11,637 bases of DNA from Choanephora cucurbitarum (lineage: Eukaryota > Mucoromycota > Mucoromycetes > Mucorales > Choanephoraceae), in the NCBI GenBank assembly GCA_025331435.1, contig JAIWNI010000317.1, forward strand, positions 1-11,637. The letters run 5' to 3'. Below, one piece after another: positions 8,415 through 11,637 of the stretch; within the stretch, counting starts at the first letter, position 1, and each line of letters starts with the position of its first letter. The position numbers and the translations under genes are program-made. The notes below the pieces were generated by a model, which ran no database searches, was not told where the DNA came from, and saw only the letters and a list, made by a program, of their open reading frames with translations.

Positions 8415-8480
8415 CCCCCCTCCCCACACCCCTCCCCACACCCACCACCACCACCCAACCCCCACCCAACCCCCACATAC
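8412..8480. repeat. C-rich repeat with G-quadruplex potential
   Basis: Starts with nine C (8412-8420), then TCCCCACACC units, CCA repeats and CCCAACCCCCA units. On the minus strand the complement of 8454-8474 contains four G-tracts of 3-5 G separated by one or two bases, a textbook G-quadruplex pattern. It occupies the same place as the 11-bp repeat of copy 1 but with different units, so the position is conserved while the sequence drifts. Confidence 0.8.
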
Positions 8481-8547
8481 ACACATAGAATTCAAGTTAA
8501 AATGAGTCAACGTCAGATTGTAGTCTAAAAATGATTATATTTGCTAT

Positions 8548-11500
8548 TTATAATAGTAATTCGGGATAAATGATATTATCTATATAGCTATCAGTGCATG
8601 ATGTTTGTTGATTCTGTGATTCAGGTTCAAGTAAGACGTGTATTCCTTGTAGGTTGGTAGATCTAGAAAAAGCGACATATAATTGTCCGTGTGTAAAAAG
8701 ATGTGATCTAAGATCGATTCCGACATTTGTTAAGGACTGGCCTTGTGACTTATTTATAGTCATAGCAAAGCTTAGCTTAATAGGAAACTGTTTTCTTGAC
8801 AGAATAAACGGATAATCGTCTTCAAAAGTAGTAAGAGTTATTCTAGGAATAAACTCGATTTGCTGATTGCCATCATTTTGATCATTCATAACTACAACTT
8901 CAAGCACATATTGACCAATGTTTTTGATGATGAGTCTTGTACCATTGCATAGGCCTCTTTGTGGGTTCAGATTTCTAAGTAGCATTACAATACAGCCTAC
9001 TTTTAAGGTCAACTTAGCAGGAGGAAAGTTGCCTGGATTGAGCGTTTGCAAGTACTCATTTGAAACTCGATAGAGTTCGTTGTTGCTGTTTTCCTCATCA
9101 GAATAATCAGCTTTATCTGCAGAGATCAAAGTGACAGGTTCTCCAGGCATCAAGTTGAGCACTTCTTCATTGATTGAATCTACCACACTATTCTTAGAAG
9201 TAAGAATGGCTGATTTGTAAAGAAGGCTTGGATTGTCAAGTGCTTGTGTAAGGCTCTCAGAAGAATACACCTTGGCAATTATATCAGTTAAATCATGCAT
9301 TTTTGATATGTATTGAGGGAGAGGTATCCTTGCATTTTGCATTCTAGTATTGTAGGTCATCAAGTAGAGCCATTTTTTGAAATGGACATCGTTTGATGAA
9401 GTGCCTACTACACGCATATTCATGTGAAGGCGAAGAACATGAGTTTGACGCCAAATGTATGAATGCTTGATAGAAGCTTCTACAATAGAAGTTCTAGTTC
9501 CATTCTTGATAACAGGAGGAATCTGGGCAAAATCGCCACCCAAAACAACAGGAATACCACCAAAAAGCGACTGATTACTGCAGACATCTCTTAGAGTACG
9601 ATCGACAGCTTCAAAGCATGCCTTATTTTGCATAGGAACTTCGTCCCAAATGATCAAAGATGTTTGGCGAAGTAATTCGGCCAATTTACCATTCTTTTGA
9701 ATATTGCATGTCGATGACTCGTTCAGCTTGAGAGGAATTTTGAATCGAAAATGAGAGGTACGCCCTCCAGTCAAAAGCAGAGAAGCAATACCAGACGAAG
9801 CGACGCACAAAACAATTTTCTTTTGACCTCTCAAGTAATTGCATAAAGTATTGTAGACAAAAGTCTTACCGGTACCAGCTGGTCCGTGCAAAAAGAAGCA
9901 CATGTTATTGTCAGAATCAGAAGGGTTAGAGTCACTTGCTAAATCAAAAGACTGCAATTTGTGAACTATAAAATCAAAGGCCTGTTTTTGATCCGCATTA
10001 AAGATTTCATACTTGGATCTGTAGGCTGACTCTTCATCTTGATGGTTGTACAACAACTGCTCATCAATCAGAGGATTACCAGTGTTACTGCCTTCTGCAA
10101 TGATTCGACCCAACTCGGTTGCCCAGTTATACTTGTTATAAGGCAGATTAAAATCGCCAAGAGATTTGCCAAAGTCCTTGAGCTTTTTTTCAATTAAATG
10201 AAGGCCGTAGTCCATTGAGGCTTGCTCGTTGTAAAAGGCTGATATGCCTGTTGACATGTATACCAAAGCATGTACAGGAAGCATCTGTTCCAACTTATGC
10301 TGTAAGTCATCGCATATAGAATCACGAAATTCAAGCCAAAGTGACATGGGATCAATGAGCTGTCCAAAGACTAAAGCAGTGACAAACAAATTGCGAAGCG
10401 TATGACCAGAGGAAAAGAGATAAGCTTCTTGAAAGCATTTCGTCCATTCTTGGTCATCCTCAATTAAATGCAATTGAACACATGCTTGCTTAAAGGTTGC
10501 ACATTGAACCCCATTCACATTCTTTAGTTCATCAAATGATTTAGAGCCTGCAACATTAACTAAGAGAAGTCTTAGGTAGTAACGCTCGCCACATGTAGGA
10601 CTACAAAAAGGAATTCTTCCAATTGCAAAACCTTTCTTACGTGGGACCCAGCTCTTTGAGTTTTGTTTCCAAACGAAATGGTTTGGGAAATCTTGATAAA
10701 GATGCTTTTGACTCGTTGGATTACTTTCATAGTATTTGAAATAAGCAATCAACATTGAGCTGCTATTTGCCAAAATGTCTAGAATTTGAGGTGCAGATGC
10801 ATCCTCAGGAAAGTACACAGGCTGTTCATTAGGAAGATGAAGAGCCAAAGTTGTAACAGTGGGATCTTCTTCATGAATTTTGTATTCGAAAATACGTCCG
10901 AATGCTTCAGTTGGACCTATGTATCTTCCTTGGAGATGCTTTTCAATTTCATCTCTCGTGTCACTCAGTCTTAGTGTAGTGCGATCAGAGCCCTTGTAAA
11001 CATATTTGTTTATGTACTTGATGGCAGCAACACCTTGACAGCATTCGACATTTATGTGAGCCTTGTATTTCTTTGAGAGATATGGATTATAAGGCACGAT
11101 CCATCTATTGTCAATATCCAAACGGTCATTACGATGTCTTAAGGGATTAGGGATCGTGTATGATGACTGGACAGTTGTCGATCGTTTGTACGTTGGATAT
11201 CCGTTTTCGCTCAATACAGTTTCTTCCGAAAAGGCTTTTGGAAAACGTTTGGTACACTTAAGCTGACCATTGCTATCTTTAGCCATGCACGGAGACTTTG
11301 GGTTGAGGTCACCGCAAGGACCATGAACCACGTTCTTGGTGATAATTTCATAGAGTTCAGGATCAGATTCCTTGCATGGTAACTCAGCCGAAATGATTTG
11401 GTCAATCTTTTCTACAGTGTCCATATTTAGGGTGGGATCCAAGAACAAAAGTAAGTGTAGATGTGGAAGTCCACGTTTTTGGTACTCAATAGTTCTGACC

Positions 11501-11637
11501 AAGCCCCTGTATGATCCAAAAACTTGTTTTGTCTTCAAGTCTTTCAACAATGCTTTTACTTTCATGTCAAACACTCTTGCAACCAAGTCAGGTCGATCTG
11601 AGGCGTTTTGCCCAGGCAATAATTCTCTTTGAATTTC
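8548..11637 (-). CDS. RepHel (Helitron Rep/helicase), C-terminal 1,029 codons
   Basis: Rolling-circle transposase: an HUH nuclease fused to a 5'-3' Pif1-type SF1 helicase. The frame is open from the window edge to a stop at 8548-8550. The start lies outside the window, and an apparent start near 11619 is only an internal leucine codon. Counting from the first visible residue: HUH histidines 59 and 61 (GLPHLHLLLF), Cys-rich GPCGDLNPKSPCM, catalytic tyrosines 208 and 212 (KYINKYVYKG), Walker A GPAGTGKT at 585-592, Walker B WDE with D665/E666, GGDFAQIPPV at 700-709, TINKSQGQSL at 960-969, and YVAFSRS from 987 with arginine finger R992. There is no stop, frameshift or missing key residue. The full protein is probably about 1,450-1,500 residues, similar to other Helitrons. 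This copy could supply enzyme to the dead neighbour. Confidence 0.95.
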   Translation of the reverse strand, partial: EIQRELLPGQNASDRPDLVARVFDMKVKALLKDLKTKQVFGSYRGLVRTIEYQKRGLPHLHLLLFLDPTLNMDTVEKIDQIISAELPCKESDPELYEIITKNVVHGPCGDLNPKSPCMAKDSNGQLKCTKRFPKAFSEETVLSENGYPTYKRSTTVQSSYTIPNPLRHRNDRLDIDNRWIVPYNPYLSKKYKAHINVECCQGVAAIKYINKYVYKGSDRTTLRLSDTRDEIEKHLQGRYIGPTEAFGRIFEYKIHEEDPTVTTLALHLPNEQPVYFPEDASAPQILDILANSSSMLIAYFKYYESNPTSQKHLYQDFPNHFVWKQNSKSWVPRKKGFAIGRIPFCSPTCGERYYLRLLLVNVAGSKSFDELKNVNGVQCATFKQACVQLHLIEDDQEWTKCFQEAYLFSSGHTLRNLFVTALVFGQLIDPMSLWLEFRDSICDDLQHKLEQMLPVHALVYMSTGISAFYNEQASMDYGLHLIEKKLKDFGKSLGDFNLPYNKYNWATELGRIIAEGSNTGNPLIDEQLLYNHQDEESAYRSKYEIFNADQKQAFDFIVHKLQSFDLASDSNPSDSDNNMCFFLHGPAGTGKTFVYNTLCNYLRGQKKIVLCVASSGIASLLLTGGRTSHFRFKIPLKLNESSTCNIQKNGKLAELLRQTSLIIWDEVPMQNKACFEAVDRTLRDVCSNQSLFGGIPVVLGGDFAQIPPVIKNGTRTSIVEASIKHSYIWRQTHVLRLHMNMRVVGTSSNDVHFKKWLYLMTYNTRMQNARIPLPQYISKMHDLTDIIAKVYSSESLTQALDNPSLLYKSAILTSKNSVVDSINEEVLNLMPGEPVTLISADKADYSDEENSNNELYRVSNEYLQTLNPGNFPPAKLTLKVGCIVMLLRNLNPQRGLCNGTRLIIKNIGQYVLEVVVMNDQNDGNQQIEFIPRITLTTFEDDYPFILSRKQFPIKLSFAMTINKSQGQSLTNVGIDLRSHLFTHGQLYVAFSRSTNLQGIHVLLEPESQNQQTSCTDSYIDNIIYPELLL

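Larger units (their letters stand above)
8349..11637 (-). mobile_element. Helitron copy 2, 3' part, runs off the window
   Basis: Second Helitron in the same orientation as copy 1. The 3' end is CTAG (8352 to 8349) followed by T on the minus strand. From the end inward come the 66-bp conserved terminus, a C-rich repeat, a short 3' untranslated stretch and the RepHel gene. The 5' end lies beyond 11637. By comparison with copy 1 about 430 residues of N-terminal coding sequence, a leader exon and the 5' terminus are missing from the window. Confidence 0.85.

Noticed and set aside
8349..11637. Copy 1 and copy 2 as a direct tandem duplication
   Set aside because: Coding regions and microsatellite units differ too much, so they are separate family members rather than a recent duplication.

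Overview
This is a eukaryotic, AT-rich window that looks fungal. Genes are interrupted by very short introns (57-79 nt) with GTA-type donors and T-rich AG acceptors, and more than half of the window is Helitron rolling-circle transposon DNA. The gene style suggests a Mucoromycota-like fungus. That assignment is an inference from style, not from a marker gene.

Region by region: positions 1-1540 hold no intact gene, but the minus strand carries short protein-like stretches with splice-like borders and stop codons, probably a decayed gene. Positions 1541-2596 (minus) hold a four-exon gene for a predicted 293-residue protein of unknown family, with a coiled coil at the N-terminus and an acidic tail ending in a basic KRRR patch. 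A TATA box lies upstream at 2671-2677. Positions 2700-3344 are intergenic and contain a 144-bp fold-back, MITE-like element with 12-bp inverted ends (3044-3187). Positions 3345-8348 are a complete but dead Helitron on the minus strand, whose RepHel gene is broken by several frameshifts and stops, one of them inside the Walker A motif. Positions 8349-11637 are the 3' part of a second Helitron in the same orientation, whose visible RepHel reading frame (1,029 codons, running off the window edge) is uninterrupted and keeps all the key motifs.

The two Helitrons lie head to tail. Their coding regions differ clearly (about three quarters identical at protein level by eye), yet their last 66 bp match at 65 positions. 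Each is followed inward by a C-rich/G-rich simple repeat with different units. The second element's CTAG end appears to abut a TC, the canonical Helitron 5' dinucleotide, so the second element probably inserted exactly at the 5' end of the first.

Functionally, a RepHel enzyme combines an HUH endonuclease (nicking and joining, HLH plus two tyrosines) with a Pif1-type helicase. The right-hand copy may be autonomous. The left-hand copy has lost its enzyme but kept plausible termini, so it could in principle be mobilised in trans. I found no CRISPR, rRNA or tRNA. The most unusual signals are the hyperconserved CpG-rich terminus, the G-rich repeat behind it, and the exact tandem junction.
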